Shown: piece after piece, positions 16,040 through 25,709 of the stretch | How positions within the stretch are numbered: position 1 is the first letter of the stretch | Layout of the letters: each line of letters opens with the position of its first letter | Assembly: GCF_014873705.1 (NCBI RefSeq) | Contig: NZ_JADBDS010000006.1 | Location: 310,001 to 374,000, forward strand | Length of the DNA: 64,000 nt | Source of the DNA: Mycobacterium sp. OAS707 | GTDB lineage: Bacteria > Actinomycetota > Actinomycetes > Mycobacteriales > Mycobacteriaceae | Direction of reading: 5' to 3' | The notes under the pieces: generated by a model | What the model saw: only the letters and a program-made list of their open reading frames with translations | Told to the model about the DNA's origin: nothing | The model's database searches: none | Position numbers and translations under genes: made by a program

Positions 16040-17505
16040 GTTTGCTCCTCTTTGGCACCGTTAGCCAGGTTGGACTGTGTGTACACACGTCCGTCCGGTC
16101 CAACGTACGTGCCGTTGGCTGGGTCGTATTCGGCGGCCGCTATTGGCGGTGGCGCCGGACCCGGCGGCGGAGCTGCTTGCGCAGGTGGTGAACCCGGCGG
16201 CAACTGCGGAACGGCCTGACCGGACAACGTCGCGTTGGGGTCGCCCTTCCAGTTGTAGCCGTCGTTGAGCGGCACGTAATGCTCATTGCTTTCGCACATC
16301 TGCCAGGTCGGCGCCCGTTTGCCGGGCACGGTGATGCAGGGCAGGTTCCTCGCCCCGCGCACATTGAACGGCGCGTCCTGAGGAACCCGGCAATACACGT
16401 CACCCGCCGGCCTGTCGGGGTAGTCCTGGAAGGTGGGCACCCGCTGCTGCTGGGCCGGCAGGAAGCCGGTGGTGCACGGCGGCGGAATCTGCTGCGGCGG
16501 CAGCGGGATGGGCGCCGGGAACGCGGGGATCATCAGGTTGAGGTTGAAGGTCAGGGCGTCGCCCATGTAGTCCTGTTTGGTGTTGCGCTTGTGCACGCCG
16601 ACGGCCTGGGTGACCGCGGTGCCCTGCGGCAGCAATACCAGCAGCTGCTCGAGGCTGGGCTGATACGTGACGGCTACGTCCCCGAGACTGACCAGGTTGG
16701 CCAACACGATCGGCAATGTCGGCTGCAGCCGATCGAACAGCGCCCGCACCTCGTCAGCCGCGCCAGGCCCGTTCTCCAGAATCCCCGCGACGGCTTGGTC
16801 CTGACTCTGCAGCTGACCGGTGATGCTGGCCAGGTTCGATGCCCAGGCCTGAATCGAGGGCGCGGTGTCCGTCTGCGAGTCCAACACCGGCTTGGACTGA
16901 TCGATCAATGTCGTCAGGGGGTCGAGATTCTTGCGCGCGTCGATGGCCAGCGTGGTGCTGCCGCTGACCAACCGGCGCAGCTCGGGACCGAGCCCGCCAA
17001 CCGCCACATACGCCTCGTCGACGACCGTCTTCAGGTTCTCCTGCGGAATCGCCTGCAGCCCACGGGTGGTGTCCGCCAAGACCTTGTTGATGTCCGTCGG
17101 CACCGTCGTGCGGTTCGCGGCGATCACGTCGCCGTCCTTCAACGACGGCCCGCTGCCGCTTTGTGGGACCAGTTGGACGAACTGCTCACCCACCGACGAC
17201 ACACTGTGCACTTCGGCTTTGAGGTCGGCGGGGATCTTGACGTTGGAGTCCAGCGAAAGGACCGCCTGCACACCGGTATCGGTCAGGTTGACGCTGTCCA
17301 CGATGCCGACCTGCGCGCCGCGGTAGGTGACGTTGCTTCGCGGATACAGGCCGCCAGTCTCCGGCAGGTTCAGCTTCACGGTGTACTGCCCGATGCCGGC
17401 CATGTCCTGAACCCGCATGTAGCCGAACAGCATGACCGCGAGGGCCGTCGTCGCGATCAAGGCGAAGACGGCCATCTGGATCAGGATGCGCCTCGTCAGA
17501 ATCAT
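16003..17505 (-). CDS. mceF: Mce family protein MceF
   Basis: Start at ATG 17505, one base after the mceE stop, giving 500 residues. An N-terminal anchor helix (MILTRRILIQMAVFALIATT) is followed by the MlaD/Mce domain (about 35-115; GGLYPRSNVTYRGAQVGIVD), a long helical Mce domain to about residue 280, then a C-terminal part rich in Pro with Cys residues. Mce proteins A-F form the hexameric periplasmic tunnel that carries lipids from the outer envelope to the YrbE permease. It is the sixth mce gene in the expected order. Confidence 0.93.
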   Translation of the reverse strand: MILTRRILIQMAVFALIATTALAVMLFGYMRVQDMAGIGQYTVKLNLPETGGLYPRSNVTYRGAQVGIVDSVNLTDTGVQAVLSLDSNVKIPADLKAEVHSVSSVGEQFVQLVPQSGSGPSLKDGDVIAANRTTVPTDINKVLADTTRGLQAIPQENLKTVVDEAYVAVGGLGPELRRLVSGSTTLAIDARKNLDPLTTLIDQSKPVLDSQTDTAPSIQAWASNLASITGQLQSQDQAVAGILENGPGAADEVRALFDRLQPTLPIVLANLVSLGDVAVTYQPSLEQLLVLLPQGTAVTQAVGVHKRNTKQDYMGDALTFNLNLMIPAFPAPIPLPPQQIPPPCTTGFLPAQQQRVPTFQDYPDRPAGDVYCRVPQDAPFNVRGARNLPCITVPGKRAPTWQMCESNEHYVPLNDGYNWKGDPNATLSGQAVPQLPPGSPPAQAAPPPGPAPPPIAAAEYDPANGTYVGPDGRVYTQSNLANGAKEEQTWQTMLLPPKGN

Positions 17506-17506
17506 G

Positions 17507-18661
17507 TCAGGGCCCCTGATCGAAGCGATACGGAGCGACAAGCGGGTTGCCGGCGGTGCCAGGCCCGCCCGCGTTGCATGGGCTCGGGAACTGGCCGATG
17601 GTGCGGCCCCACTGCAGCTCGAGCCAGGTCAGATCGCATTCCCACCGGGATCCGGTGAAGATGCCCTGATCGATTCGGCTCAGCGTCAAGTCGAGGATCA
17701 ACGTCAGGTTCGCGTAGTCGCCGCGCATCCAGTTGGTCAGCGTCTCCTTGGGGAACGGGAAGGTGGGCAGGAAGCTCAGCGCGCGGGTCAGCGCCGGGCC
17801 TGCGTCAGCCAGTGATTGCGCCACCGGGCCAAGGTCTTTGAGCTCTTGGACGAGCGCGTCCTTGGTCTGGTTGACCGAGTCGGCGGCCAGCGCGCTGAAC
17901 TTGCCTAGTTGTGCGAGCGCATCCGAGAGGTTGTTGCGCTGATCCTTGAGCACCGCAAGCGCGTCGGGGATGGTCTTCAATGCCTTGTCCACCACGGGTT
18001 TCTGCGCCGCGAACTGACCGACCAGGTTGTTCAGACTCTCACTGGCCGCGATGATGTCGTGCTTTTGGTCGTCGAGGTAGCCGATGGCCTTGTCGAGCTG
18101 CTCGATCAGGCTACGCAGGTCGTCCTCACGCCCCGTGAAGGCGACGCTCAACGCCTCGGTGATGTCTTGAATGTTGCCGATACCACCGCCATTGAGCAGC
18201 AACGCAATCGCGGACAAGGTCTGTTCGGTGCTCGGATACTTTCCAGACGAGGCAAGCGGGATCAGCGAGCCCTCATGCAGCTTTCCTTGCGGTGGCGCAT
18301 CTTTCGGCGGCGCCAGCTCGATGTGCAGCGACCCCAACAGGCTGGTCTGGCCAAGCGTGGCCGTCGCATTGGCCGGCAGCTCGACATCGCGGTTGAGCTG
18401 CATGGTGACCAGCGCATGCCAGCCCTGCCGCTCGATCTTGGTGACCGTGCCGACGTTCACGTCGCCGACGCGCACACGCGAGTTCTGCTCGATGTTGTCC
18501 ACATCGGGCATCTGAGCCTGGACGGTGTACGCACCTGGGCCCACACCCTCCACGCCGGGCAACGGAACCGAGTTCAGCCCGCGCCAGTCGCTGCAGCCAG
18601 CCAATGCGACGGCGAGCACCAGCGTGCCGATCGCGACGCGTATCCCCTTGGTGCGCATCAT
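17507..18661 (-). CDS. mceE: Mce family lipoprotein MceE
   Basis: 384 residues with a lipoprotein signal peptide: LAVALAGC puts the lipid-modified Cys at 23, as in the MceE (Lpr) member of every mycobacterial mce operon. The MlaD/Mce domain follows (about 40-120; VQAQMPDVDNIEQNSRVRVGDVNVG), then helical repeats that form the tunnel. The start ATGATG overlaps the mceD stop by 4 bp. The lipid anchor presumably fixes one side of the Mce hexamer in the membrane. Confidence 0.94.
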   Translation of the reverse strand: MMRTKGIRVAIGTLVLAVALAGCSDWRGLNSVPLPGVEGVGPGAYTVQAQMPDVDNIEQNSRVRVGDVNVGTVTKIERQGWHALVTMQLNRDVELPANATATLGQTSLLGSLHIELAPPKDAPPQGKLHEGSLIPLASSGKYPSTEQTLSAIALLLNGGGIGNIQDITEALSVAFTGREDDLRSLIEQLDKAIGYLDDQKHDIIAASESLNNLVGQFAAQKPVVDKALKTIPDALAVLKDQRNNLSDALAQLGKFSALAADSVNQTKDALVQELKDLGPVAQSLADAGPALTRALSFLPTFPFPKETLTNWMRGDYANLTLILDLTLSRIDQGIFTGSRWECDLTWLELQWGRTIGQFPSPCNAGGPGTAGNPLVAPYRFDQGP

Positions 18662-19977
18662 GATCCGGCTCCCGGCGGCACCATCAGGCCCTGCAGTCCA
18701 TCAGCGGGGTTCGGCGTGACTGGGGCCTCCGCAGGGAGCGGGGGGCCAGGAGGCGGCGGTGGCGCACCTTCGCTGGGCTGCGGCGCCGGACCCGGCGACG
18801 GTTGCGGCGGAATGTAATCCGGGCGCATCCAGTCCTCGCTGTAGGTCAACTCATTCGGCCGCGTCGTGGCACCGACGAACACGTTCGACGCGAGGGGCAG
18901 GAAGTTGTATTGCCGATTCTTCATGATCGGCGCCAGGTACTGCACGCACAGCTTCGCCGACTGCTCGGCGCCGAGCCGTGAGGCTGCCTGAATCGCGCCG
19001 CACAGGAAGGAGATCGGATTGGCGAAGTTGTTGATCATCGGCACGCTGCTCACCGCGCCCTGGGCGGGTTGCCAGATGTTCACGTAGTTCTGCAACGTGT
19101 TGGGCGCCACGTGCAGGAACTGCTTGAGGTCGGAAAGGCTGTCGTTCAACGCCTGAGTCACCCCGGCCAACTTGTCCGACGTGGTACCAAGGGCTTCGCG
19201 GTTGTCGGCGACGAACTGCTGAACCTGCGGCACGACGGCGTTGAGATCCTTCACCGCGTTGGCGACTTCGTTCGGGTCGTCAGCGAGCAGGCCGGTCACC
19301 GATGCGAGGTTCTGGTTGAGCTGACGCATCAGGTTGGTGCTGTCCTGAAGTGCCGACACCAGAATCGCCAGGTTCTTGATCGTCGAGAAGATGTCGGTGC
19401 TGTGATCTCCGAGCGCCGAAAACGCTTGTGAGAGTTTGATGACGGTGTCGCGGATGTTGGCACCCTGGCCGCGCAGGTTGTCGGCGGTGGTGTTGATGAA
19501 CGATCCCAGCGGGGCGACACCGCCCGGCTCGGTCGGCTGTAATGAGGTGGCCAGTTTCTCCAACTGTGCTCGCACCTGATCCCATTCGACCGGAACCGCG
19601 GTGCGCTCCCGCGGGATGACCGCGTTGTCCTTCATCACCGGGCCGGTGGTGTAGACGGGGGTGAGCTGAATGGCTCGCGCAGTCACCAACGTCGGCGACA
19701 GGATGGCGGCCTTCGCATCGGCGGGCACCTTGTACTTGCTGTCGTAGTAGAACGAGATCTTCACCCGCTCGGGCTGCGGCTGGATCTCGGTGATCTTGCC
19801 GACGTTCACGCCCAGGATGCGCACGTCGTCGCCGACATAGATGCCGTTGCTGTTCTCAAAGTACGCAACGGCATTCGTGCGGTTGATGGTGTCACTGGTT
19901 CTGAACAGCACGACCACGCCCGCGATCAACAGCACCACGAGGCCGACGGCGACCCAGCTCCTGCGAACGTGGCTCAT
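18658..19977 (-). CDS. mceD: Mce family protein MceD
   Basis: 439 residues. N-terminal membrane helix (about 9-27, SWVAVGLVVLLIAGVVVLF), Mce domain with NSNGIYVGDDVRILGVNVGKI, long helical region (about 140-270) and a Pro-rich C-terminus (PPPPPGPPLP). The ATG overlaps the mceC stop by 4 bp. Role: component D of the lipid-carrying Mce assembly. Confidence 0.93.
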   Translation of the reverse strand: MSHVRRSWVAVGLVVLLIAGVVVLFRTSDTINRTNAVAYFENSNGIYVGDDVRILGVNVGKITEIQPQPERVKISFYYDSKYKVPADAKAAILSPTLVTARAIQLTPVYTTGPVMKDNAVIPRERTAVPVEWDQVRAQLEKLATSLQPTEPGGVAPLGSFINTTADNLRGQGANIRDTVIKLSQAFSALGDHSTDIFSTIKNLAILVSALQDSTNLMRQLNQNLASVTGLLADDPNEVANAVKDLNAVVPQVQQFVADNREALGTTSDKLAGVTQALNDSLSDLKQFLHVAPNTLQNYVNIWQPAQGAVSSVPMINNFANPISFLCGAIQAASRLGAEQSAKLCVQYLAPIMKNRQYNFLPLASNVFVGATTRPNELTYSEDWMRPDYIPPQPSPGPAPQPSEGAPPPPPGPPLPAEAPVTPNPADGLQGLMVPPGAGS

Positions 19978-21308
19978 TGTCCAGCCTCCCCGGGCGCAGG
20001 CACCATGACCGGGCTTGGCGTCGGAAGGGCCGTGGAATCCAGCCCGGGCGGCGGCAGCGCGGGCGGCCCCGGCGGCGGGCCGCCTGGCGGCGGCGCGGGC
20101 GGCGGCTCACGGTACGGGTAGCACCCCGTCGGTCCTGGCAACGGCAATCCGGGCGGACCGCAGCCCTGATCGCCGGGGTTGCCGGTGATCGCATCGGGAA
20201 TGGTCAGACGCGGCTCCCCGCCCTGTCCTGTGCGCGGGAAAGGCACCGGCAGCGCAGGCGTCCCCGGCTGGCCGACCTGTGGGTCGGACAGTTCCGACGG
20301 AAGCTTCACGTTGGGATCCAGGCCCAGATCGGAGAACGCGGCATCGATGAACGGCTGCAGGAACTGGCCCGGCAGCAGGTTGGCGACGTAGGTCTTGAAG
20401 AATGGTCCGGAGGCCACCGATTCGCCAAGCGACATCGAGTATTCGGTGAGCAGGTGAAGCGATCTCTGCAGCCGTTCCTTACGGTTGTCCAAGATCGTCA
20501 GAACGCCGTTGAGTTTGTCGAGCGCGGGTCTCATGGTGGCCTTGTTCTCGCCGATGAAGCCCTGCAGCTGCTGCGACAGCGCCGAGATGTTTCCAGCGAT
20601 TTGATCCACTGCGGCGCTTTGACTTTGGAGCTCGGCGAGCAGCGCGTTGGTATTGCCGATCAGGCTGACCACCTGGTTGCTGCGCTCGGCCAGCACTGTC
20701 GTGGCCTTGTCGGCGTTGGTCAGCAGCCCACGCAACTGGGCGTCGCGCTCGTTGAGCGTTTGCGAGAACCGTGACACGCCCTCGATCGCGATCTTCAGTT
20801 CGGGCGGGGTGCCGGCGAACGTCTCCGAAAGGACTCGCAGCGAGTCCGACAGCTGATTGGTGTTCAAACCGCTGATCGTGGTTGCCAATTCGCCGAGCGC
20901 GTCGGGCAATTGATACGGCGACGTGGTGCGGTCGAGGGGAATCGTGCCGTCTTGTCGACCGTCGCCGCGCGACGTGACTTCCAGGATCTTCGTGCCGAGC
21001 AGACCCTTCGTCTTGATCGACGCCTCGGTGCGATCACCGAGCCGGATGGTCTTGTCGACGGTGAATTTGATAAGCACCCGTGGCCCGTCGAGCTCGATGG
21101 ACTCCACTTTGCCCACCTGGAAACCCGAAACCTGAACGGCCGCATCGTTCATCAGCCCGCCGGCCTCGGCGAAGTAGGCCGAATACTCCTTGGTCTGGTT
21201 GATGAACGGCAGCTTGTCGTAGTTGATCGCACCCAAGATGATGGCGATGGTGACACCGATGCCAATGGCACCGATGACGAGCTGGTTGCGTTCGGAGAAG
21301 GGCTTCAT
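19974..21308 (-). CDS. mceC: Mce family protein MceC
   Basis: The start ATG at 21308 (MKPFSERNQ) overlaps the mceB stop by 4 bp; the frame runs 90 bp further upstream but only antisense to mceB. 444 residues: membrane anchor (about 9-27), Mce domain with GGLMNDAAVQVSGFQVGKVES, helical tunnel region to about 310, and a C-terminal tail dominated by Pro and Gly (residues about 370-430), probably extended across the cell wall. Component C of the Mce assembly. Confidence 0.93.
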   Translation of the reverse strand: MKPFSERNQLVIGAIGIGVTIAIILGAINYDKLPFINQTKEYSAYFAEAGGLMNDAAVQVSGFQVGKVESIELDGPRVLIKFTVDKTIRLGDRTEASIKTKGLLGTKILEVTSRGDGRQDGTIPLDRTTSPYQLPDALGELATTISGLNTNQLSDSLRVLSETFAGTPPELKIAIEGVSRFSQTLNERDAQLRGLLTNADKATTVLAERSNQVVSLIGNTNALLAELQSQSAAVDQIAGNISALSQQLQGFIGENKATMRPALDKLNGVLTILDNRKERLQRSLHLLTEYSMSLGESVASGPFFKTYVANLLPGQFLQPFIDAAFSDLGLDPNVKLPSELSDPQVGQPGTPALPVPFPRTGQGGEPRLTIPDAITGNPGDQGCGPPGLPLPGPTGCYPYREPPPAPPPGGPPPGPPALPPPGLDSTALPTPSPVMVPAPGEAGQ

Positions 21309-22336
21309 CGCGGCGCGCACCTCCCGGTGCTCTGGCCCGCGACCTTGACGTACACCGGCTGGCCCCCCTTGCCGTTGAGCTTGAGCACGATGTCGCACAG
21401 GTAGAAGCTGAAGAAGTCACCGTAAATGCCTTGCCGTGCAAGCGCTTGGTAGGCGTCCGGCAGGGTGTTGAGCAGGTTGTCGAAGTAATCGTGGTCGGCG
21501 ACGACGATCCCCGCGGCGCGATCGGTTTCGTGGATCGTCTTGGCGAACGGCGGACGCGCCTGTGACAACAGATCGGTGATGCTCGCAGCCGCGGCGTTGC
21601 TGTAGGCCAGACCGTTGCTGATGTCCTGTTTGCGTGACGCGAGACCCTCGACCAGTCCGGAGAGCGCGTCGACTGCCTTTGCGAACTGGTCGCTTTGGTC
21701 GCCGAGCGAGCCGAGCACGGTGTTGAGGTTGACGATGACCTGCCCTATCAACTGGTCGCGGTCGGCCAGTGTGCTCGTCAGCGCAGCGGTCTGCGACAGG
21801 AAAGAGTTGATCGTGCCGCCCTGACCCTGCAGCGCCGCAATCAGCTGGCCGGACAACGCATTCACCTGGTCCGGGTCCAGCGCCCGGAACAGTGGCCGAA
21901 ACCCGCCGATCAGTGCATCCAGATCGAGCGCCGGTGACGTGCGGGCCAGCGGAATGGTGTCCCCGGGGTTGAGCTTCTTGGTGCCGCCGACACCTTCTTC
22001 CAGTGCCAGGTACCGACCGCCGATCAGGTCGTCGTATCGGATGACCGCTCTACTGCCCTCGGTCAGCACCACCGAATCGTCGGCAGTGAACTCCACCAAT
22101 GCGGTCGTATCAGGTTGGATGGCAACCTTTTTCACCTGGCCGACCTCTACACCCGCGATGCGGACGAAGTCGTTGGTCTCCAGGCCGGTCACGCTGGTGA
22201 AAGCCGCCCGATAGGTGTTGGCCTTTTCGCCGAAGCGCAACTGCCCGAACACCGCGTACAGCCCGAACACGCCCAGCAGACACACAGTCAGAAAGACAGC
22301 GAGGCGCACCACCGTGGCTCGCAGGTTCTCTCTCAT
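21305..22336 (-). CDS. mceB: Mce family protein MceB
   Basis: 343 residues, the usual shorter length of MceB. N-terminal anchor helix (VVRLAVFLTVCLLGVFGLYAVF trimmed, about 9-29), Mce domain with SVTGLETNDFVRIAGVEVGQV, then tunnel helices ending in a short Cys-containing tail with SFYLCDIVLKLNG. No Pro-rich extension. It is separated from mceA by 36 bp, the largest gap within the mce genes. Confidence 0.93.
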   Translation of the reverse strand: MRENLRATVVRLAVFLTVCLLGVFGLYAVFGQLRFGEKANTYRAAFTSVTGLETNDFVRIAGVEVGQVKKVAIQPDTTALVEFTADDSVVLTEGSRAVIRYDDLIGGRYLALEEGVGGTKKLNPGDTIPLARTSPALDLDALIGGFRPLFRALDPDQVNALSGQLIAALQGQGGTINSFLSQTAALTSTLADRDQLIGQVIVNLNTVLGSLGDQSDQFAKAVDALSGLVEGLASRKQDISNGLAYSNAAAASITDLLSQARPPFAKTIHETDRAAGIVVADHDYFDNLLNTLPDAYQALARQGIYGDFFSFYLCDIVLKLNGKGGQPVYVKVAGQSTGRCAPR

Positions 22337-22372
22337 GACTGGGTTGCCTTTCGTGACGTTGGGACGGGACGG

Positions 22373-23824
22373 TTAGGGCGACGGGGCCGCGAATTCCGGA
22401 AGGGGAACGGGCGGCAACGGCGTCGGTTGCATATGCGCGGGCTCCTGCACAACGAACGGTTCCGAACCTGGCGTCGCACCCGGATCCCGCGGCGCCATCG
22501 GTGGTGGCGCCGGCGGAAGCCCCGGCCACAGCGGGGTGCCGTCTGGCGCGTACAGATCGGAACCGTAGGCCGGGGCACCCGGATACGGGATGGGTCCCGG
22601 CGCAGGGCCGCCGAACAGATTGCGGATACTCGGCGGTTCGGGCACCGCGCGAGTGACCGGCAGGTAGTTCGCCCATGCCGGGAAGCCGATTCCGGGGTTG
22701 GGCCGCCAGTCGATACCGGTGCCGAATCCGGTGTTGGTGACGAGATTGCGCACCGGCCAGTTCTTTGCGACGTCGGGCAGCGAACCGCAGCCCGGCTTGC
22801 CGCCAGGGCCGCCCTTGGCGCCGATGACCGGCAGGTTGTCCGGATAGTGGTACGGGTCGTCGCCGAGCGCCAGGGACGTGTCGAGCACGAGCGTTCGGCC
22901 GTTGCCGCCAGCCGACTGATAACCGCCGGTGTCCAGGATGGTTTTGGCGCCCATCAGCAGGCAGGTGTACTCCGGGTTGTACTTGTACAACAGGTTGGTT
23001 GTCGGCTCGAGCACATTGATGGCCTTGATCAGGTTGGCCTGATTCGGCGCCAGCAGGCTGATCCCGCTGTTGGACAGCCCAATCGTCGCCAGCAGCAACG
23101 CATCCAGCTGCTTGGTGTGGCTGGTGATGGTTTGACTGGTGGTGCTCGCCGCGTTCAAGACGGTCAAAATGTCTTGCGCCGCACCGCTGTACGCGTCGTT
23201 GAAGCCCTTGAGGGCTTGCCAGTCTTCGCGGATCGTCTCATTGCGCGGATTGAGCTGCAGCAGCACCTGATTCGCGTCGGTGGTGGCCTCGCCGATCCGC
23301 TGCCCTTGTCCGCGAACACCTTCGGCGAGAGCGGACAACGTCGCGTTGAGCTTGGCGGTGTCGATCTGGTTCAGCACGGACACCACGTTCTGGAACACCG
23401 TGTTGACCTCGGTGCTGACGTTGCGCGACTTCAACACCTGATTTTCGGCCAGCCGCTGCGGGCTGGGGTCCTCCGGATACACCAGGTCGACGAACTTCGC
23501 CCCGAACACCGTGGTCGCGCGGATCTGCGCCTCAACGTTCGCGGGTATGTACTTGATCTGGTCCGGGTCGATCTGCAGCTTCAACGAGACAGGCTCCTTG
23601 CCGCCGTTGATGGCCGCGACCCGGCCCACCTGAACGCCTCGCATCTTGACCTTGGCGTTGGTCTCCATCACCAAGCCCGCCCGGTCGGAGGTAAGCGTGA
23701 CCGGAACCTCTTTCTTGAGGGTTCCTGCAAACAGCGCGTAGCTCAACCAGATCAGGACGGCGAAGACCACCACCAGGATGAGCGTGTACCACCCTGGGTG
23801 GAGGCCGTGTTCGTCGCTGTCCAT
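22373..23824 (-). CDS. mceA: Mce family protein MceA
   Basis: 483 residues. Anchor helix about 12-33 (WYTLILVVVFAVLIWLSYAL), Mce domain with AGLVMETNAKVKMRGVQVGRV, an extra strand region with PEDPSPQRLAENQVLKSRNV, helical tunnel to about 310, then a C-terminal extension with Pro-Gly sequence. MceA is the first Mce protein after the two permease genes; the yrbEB stop is 3 bp away. The substrate cannot be inferred from the protein. Confidence 0.93.
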   Translation of the reverse strand: MDSDEHGLHPGWYTLILVVVFAVLIWLSYALFAGTLKKEVPVTLTSDRAGLVMETNAKVKMRGVQVGRVAAINGGKEPVSLKLQIDPDQIKYIPANVEAQIRATTVFGAKFVDLVYPEDPSPQRLAENQVLKSRNVSTEVNTVFQNVVSVLNQIDTAKLNATLSALAEGVRGQGQRIGEATTDANQVLLQLNPRNETIREDWQALKGFNDAYSGAAQDILTVLNAASTTSQTITSHTKQLDALLLATIGLSNSGISLLAPNQANLIKAINVLEPTTNLLYKYNPEYTCLLMGAKTILDTGGYQSAGGNGRTLVLDTSLALGDDPYHYPDNLPVIGAKGGPGGKPGCGSLPDVAKNWPVRNLVTNTGFGTGIDWRPNPGIGFPAWANYLPVTRAVPEPPSIRNLFGGPAPGPIPYPGAPAYGSDLYAPDGTPLWPGLPPAPPPMAPRDPGATPGSEPFVVQEPAHMQPTPLPPVPLPEFAAPSP

Positions 23825-23827
23825 GTG

Positions 23828-24682
23828 CTACCCGGCCAGGTTGAAGTTTCCGGACTGGCCGTAGACGGCCAGTGACATCATCACGAGAACAAATGCGGCG
23901 ACGATCAGCGAGGTGCGCACGGCACGCCCGACCGCCTCACCGACGCCTGCAGGGCCACCGCTTGCGGTGTAGCCGTAGTACGTGTGCACGAGCATGATGA
24001 CGATCGCCAGCACGACGCACTGAATGAACGACCACATCAGGTCGGTGGGATTCAAAAACGTTCGGAAATAGTGGTCGTAGACGCCGCTCGACTGACCGTA
24101 GATGACGGTGGTGCCGAACTTCGCCGCCCAGAACGCCGCAATCACGCCAACGCAATACAGCGGGATGACGACCAGCAGGCCGGCAAGCACACGCGTGGAA
24201 GCCAAATAGGCGACCGAGCGAATGCCCATCACCTCGAGTGCGTCGATTTCCTCGTTGATGCGCATGGCACCGAGTTGCGCCGTGGCGCCGGCACCGATGG
24301 TCGCCGACAGCGCGACGGCGGTGGTCGCCGGTGCGATCAGTCGGACGTTGAAGAACGCCGACGCGAACCCTGTCAGTGCTTCGACGCCGATCTCGGAGAA
24401 GTCGGTGTAGCCCTGCACCGCCACCAGCGCGCCGGTCGTGACGGTCAAAAAGCCGACGATCGCGACGGTTCCGCCGATGATGATCAGCGCGCCCGCGCCA
24501 AGGCCCATCGCGGCGATCTGCCGAATCAATTCGACCCGGTAGGACGTGACGGCGATGTGGATCGAGCGCAGCGTATTGCCGTAGAACTTCGTCTGCCTGC
24601 CGACCCGGTTCCACGGCTCGGCCACAGCGGCGAACCTGGCCTTCAGCCAGGGAAACTGAGAATGCGGGCGGGAAACTGTCAC
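23828..24682 (-). CDS. yrbEB: YrbEB, MlaE-family permease of the Mce transporter
   Basis: 284 residues, a MlaE-type integral membrane permease with about five or six helices. Family segments visible: ATTAVALSATIGAGATAQLGAMRINEEIDALEVMGI is present across residues about 115-150 (EEIDAL is the EQ-loop helix that contacts the Mla/Mkl ATPase), and ASGGPAGVGEAVGRAVR near the end. YrbEA and YrbEB form the inner-membrane heterodimer; the ATPase (Mkl/MceG) is normally encoded elsewhere and is not in this window. Overlaps yrbEA by 4 bp. Confidence 0.94.
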   Translation of the reverse strand: MTVSRPHSQFPWLKARFAAVAEPWNRVGRQTKFYGNTLRSIHIAVTSYRVELIRQIAAMGLGAGALIIIGGTVAIVGFLTVTTGALVAVQGYTDFSEIGVEALTGFASAFFNVRLIAPATTAVALSATIGAGATAQLGAMRINEEIDALEVMGIRSVAYLASTRVLAGLLVVIPLYCVGVIAAFWAAKFGTTVIYGQSSGVYDHYFRTFLNPTDLMWSFIQCVVLAIVIMLVHTYYGYTASGGPAGVGEAVGRAVRTSLIVAAFVLVMMSLAVYGQSGNFNLAG

Positions 24683-25446
24683 ATCGTCACCTTCACGGCG
24701 ACGGCGGTTGCGACCACATTGATCGCGAATAACGCCATGAAGGTGAACACCACGGTTTCGTTGACCGCGTTGCCGACACCCGCGGGGCCGCCACCGACGG
24801 AAATGCCCTTGTAGCAGGCGATCATGCCGGCGGAAAGACCGAACAGCGCGGCCTTCAGCAGTGCAATCGTGACGTCGGCAGCACCGATGATCAGTGTCAG
24901 GCCCGCCGCGAACGCACCGGGCGAGACGTGCTGGATGTAGACGCAGAACAAGTACGCGCCCGCGAGGCCGACGAGGATCACCGTCGCCGCCAGCGCCAGC
25001 GACACGAGTGTCGCGGCGAGAACCCGCGGAACAACAAGGGCCTGAATAGGATTGACGCCCATCACTCGAAGGGCGTCAAGTTCTTCTCGGATCGTTCGTG
25101 CGCCGAGATCGGCGCACATTGCGGTGGCCCCGGCGCCTGCCACCACCAACACGGTCACGATCGGGCCGATCTGTCGCACTGTGCCGAGCGCCGCGCCGGT
25201 GCCGGAGAAGTCGGCGGCGCCGAACTCGGTCAGCAGGATGTTGAACGTGAACGTCAGCAACACGGTGTACGGAATCGTGAGCATCAGCGTCGGCACGATC
25301 GACACCCGCGCGACAAACCAAGACTGCGAGATGAATTCGCGCCATGCGAACGGCGGCCGGAACATCGCCACGAACGTGTCGAGCGCCATTGAGTAGAAGC
25401 CGCCGAAACCACGTACCGGTTTGGCAATGAGATTGGAAGTGACCAT
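24679..25446 (-). CDS. yrbEA: YrbEA, MlaE-family permease of the Mce transporter
   Basis: 255 residues from ATG 25446 (MVTSNLIAKPVRG), preceded by GAGGGAGGG. The segments PFAWREFISQSWFVARVS, GAGATAMCADLGARTIREEL and IACYKGISVGGGPAGVGNAV are characteristic. By recall, the amphipathic N-terminal helix and AGAGATAMCADLG block read closest to YrbE3A of M. tuberculosis, which hints at an Mce3-type system, but this was not tested by alignment. It is the first gene of the mce operon. Confidence 0.93.
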   Translation of the reverse strand: MVTSNLIAKPVRGFGGFYSMALDTFVAMFRPPFAWREFISQSWFVARVSIVPTLMLTIPYTVLLTFTFNILLTEFGAADFSGTGAALGTVRQIGPIVTVLVVAGAGATAMCADLGARTIREELDALRVMGVNPIQALVVPRVLAATLVSLALAATVILVGLAGAYLFCVYIQHVSPGAFAAGLTLIIGAADVTIALLKAALFGLSAGMIACYKGISVGGGPAGVGNAVNETVVFTFMALFAINVVATAVAVKVTM

Positions 25447-25709
25447 TACCGGGCCCTCCCTCGCGTTCTCCTCACCGCCATCGGCTGACGATCCCTCCAT
25501 CGAACAACCCGTGCGCGCAAGGTGTGAGTGTTGCACGGGAGGACGCCGCAGAACCGTACATCACCGATTTCGGGACCAGCAACACGAACCCCACAGCAAG
25601 GAACACCACGCCCGCCTACCCACGGCCAGTTACAGCACATATACAGGGCCTGGTAGCCGCCATCCTTTCAGAAGTGCGTTCCATCCCGGCATGGAATGCA
25701 TAACTTGCT
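25447..25709. other. 263-bp region upstream of the mce operon
   Basis: It must hold the promoter of yrbEA-mce. I see no KstR-type palindrome, no convincing dyad and no coding frame with a ribosome site. An in-frame GTG at 25536 could give a longer YrbEA but lacks family-like sequence. Confidence 0.5.

Noticed and set aside
16279..17658. 459-codon plus-strand open frame opposite mceF
   Set aside because: Same antisense effect; rich in Arg/His/Gln, no start signals, and the mceF frame is clearly the coding one.
22115..23875. 586-codon plus-strand open frame opposite mceA and yrbEB
   Set aside because: Antisense shadow caused by high GC at third positions; its translation is low-complexity charged sequence with no domain, while the minus-strand frames encode intact MceA and YrbEB.
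24679..25536. Longer YrbEA starting at GTG 25536
   Set aside because: The extra 30 residues are hydrophilic and unlike family N-termini; the ATG at 25446 has a good ribosome site.
25447..25709. KstR-type control of the mce operon (Mce4-like cholesterol importer)
   Set aside because: No TNNAACNNGTTNNA site is present in the upstream region, and YrbEA does not read like the Mce4 type.
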